A stretch of 64,000 nucleotides of DNA, from the NCBI RefSeq assembly GCF_022321485.1, contig NZ_JAKOGG010000018.1, forward strand, positions 1-64,000, given 5' to 3'. Positions 63,293 through 64,000 of the stretch are shown here, piece after piece. Source of the stretch: Shewanella electrica (GTDB lineage: Bacteria > Pseudomonadota > Gammaproteobacteria > Enterobacterales > Shewanellaceae). The notes under the pieces are model-generated. The model was not told the origin of the DNA, ran no database searches, and saw only the letters and a program-made list of their open reading frames with translations. Position 1 is the stretch's first letter, and each line of letters opens with the position of its first letter. The position numbers were made by a program, and so were the translations under genes.

Positions 63293-64000
63293 ATGTATGA
63301 AGAGGTTTCCCATACCCTGCTGAACCGTATCCTCGACGAACTAAAACCTGCCATAGAAGCCAAGGATTTGCGCTTCTTTTACAGCCGTCTTGGGGCAAAT
63401 TTTTACGCTATCTACTCATTATTCAATAAGTTATATGGCAACCGCAGTGACTTTGATGAACAGCTAAAGCGCTTAGTTGAAGTGATGGCACGTAACTATA
63501 TCGAGCGCGACACCCGCTTCAAGCAAGTCGACCGTCAGCGCGAAGCTGACCATAATTGGTTTTTGCATCAACAATGGGTCGGCATGGCGATGTATGCCAA
63601 CGGTTTTGCCAAAGACTTGGCCGACCTTCGCGATAAAGTGGATTATTTTGCCGAACTTGGCGTCAACATGGTGCACATTCTGCCGATTTGCGAATGCCCC
63701 GAAGGTAAGAGCGATGGCGGCTATGCCGTGAGTGACTTTCGAAAAGTTGACTCGCGCATGGGCACGAACAAGATTTTGCAGCAGATTATCGATGGGCTGC
63801 ATCAGCAAGATTCATTGATTGCGCTGGATATTGTGGTCAATCACACCTCTGATCAACACGCATGGGCCAAGAAGGCGATGCAGGGCGACGCCAAGTATCA
63901 AAGTTACTTCTACATGTTTGATGACCGCACCATTCCCGACATGTTTGAGCAGACCATGCCGGAAGTGTTTCCAGAAACCGACCCCGGTAACTTCACCTGG
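63293..64000 (+). CDS. ams: Amylosucrase (GH13), 5' part only
   Basis: 236 codons, open at the right edge. Transfers glucose from sucrose to a glucan, releasing fructose, or hydrolyses sucrose. Amylosucrase-specific N-terminal helical domain, then the start of the (beta/alpha)8 barrel: 'VNMVHILPICECPEGKSDGGYAVSDF' and region I 'LDIVVNHTSDQH'. The stretch ending 'MPEVFPETDPGNFTW' is typical of amylosucrases. The nucleophile and acid/base residues lie beyond the window. ATG at 63293, 23 bp after the fructokinase. Confidence 0.9.
   Translation, partial: MYEEVSHTLLNRILDELKPAIEAKDLRFFYSRLGANFYAIYSLFNKLYGNRSDFDEQLKRLVEVMARNYIERDTRFKQVDRQREADHNWFLHQQWVGMAMYANGFAKDLADLRDKVDYFAELGVNMVHILPICECPEGKSDGGYAVSDFRKVDSRMGTNKILQQIIDGLHQQDSLIALDIVVNHTSDQHAWAKKAMQGDAKYQSYFYMFDDRTIPDMFEQTMPEVFPETDPGNFTW

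Noticed and set aside
1-64000. tRNA genes, rRNA genes, CRISPR arrays, phage or integrase genes
   Set aside because: The intergenic gaps were read for cloverleaf arms, regular spaced repeats and recombinase motifs; none was convincing.

Overview
The window is a chromosomal segment of a gammaproteobacterium, most likely Shewanella or a close relative. This is inferred from gene content and order: metK - tkt - epd - pgk - fba; hpt - yadGH - panC - panB - folK - pcnB - gluQ - dksA - sfsA - pepB - thpR - hrpB - mrcB; and DUF2956 and DUF3581 proteins. I found no rRNA, tRNA, CRISPR array, prophage or intact insertion sequence. Coding density is high, and many genes are joined by 1-4 nt overlaps.

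Layout. (1) 1-6.8 kb, mostly minus strand: an inverted-repeat element, two small PspB-like membrane proteins, then an operon of a GDPD-family lipoprotein, a PEGA-domain membrane protein and a zinc-ribbon membrane protein. Its function is unknown, and it is the least explained coding region here. (2) 7-14 kb: BtuF, an aldehyde dehydrogenase, small stress and regulatory proteins, an MsbA-like ABC exporter, DUF3581. (3) 14-21.5 kb: metK, with an apparent MetJ operator, then the central-carbon genes tkt, epd, pgk and fba. (4) 21.5-29.4 kb: an RluF-like pseudouridine synthase, a DUF998 protein, a NhaC-family transporter preceded by a MetJ-like operator (probably the methionine transporter MetT), mpl - ubiX - hpt, yadGH and a DUF4124 protein. 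(5) 29.7-45.6 kb: the conserved pantothenate/folate/RNA-processing block through sfsA, then pepB, thpR, a GGDEF/EAL protein, hrpB and mrcB. (6) 45.6-58.9 kb: dsbA with an unusual C-terminal sorting-like tail, a DnaJ-related protein, nfsB, a phosphoribosyltransferase, an RDD protein, an M1 peptidase lipoprotein, the lpoB module (peptide deformylase - COG3014 lipoprotein - LpoB), slyX, a beta-propeller lipoprotein, fkpA and an SPFH protein. (7) 59.3 kb to the right edge: a sucrose operon, sps - spp - fructokinase - amylosucrase, the last gene cut by the window end.

Connections. MetJ-like operators link SAM synthesis (metK) with the NhaC-type transporter. PBP1B (mrcB) and its activator LpoB are both present. 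The sucrose operon encodes synthesis (SPS, SPP) together with sucrose breakdown and fructose re-phosphorylation, the arrangement known from methylotrophs that use sucrose as an osmolyte.

Other points: pcnB appears to start at an AUU codon behind a good Shine-Dalgarno, as in E. coli. A dispersed intergenic repeat is present in three copies; one copy (18702-18967) has 17-bp perfect terminal inverted repeats and looks like a MITE, sitting between epd and pgk.
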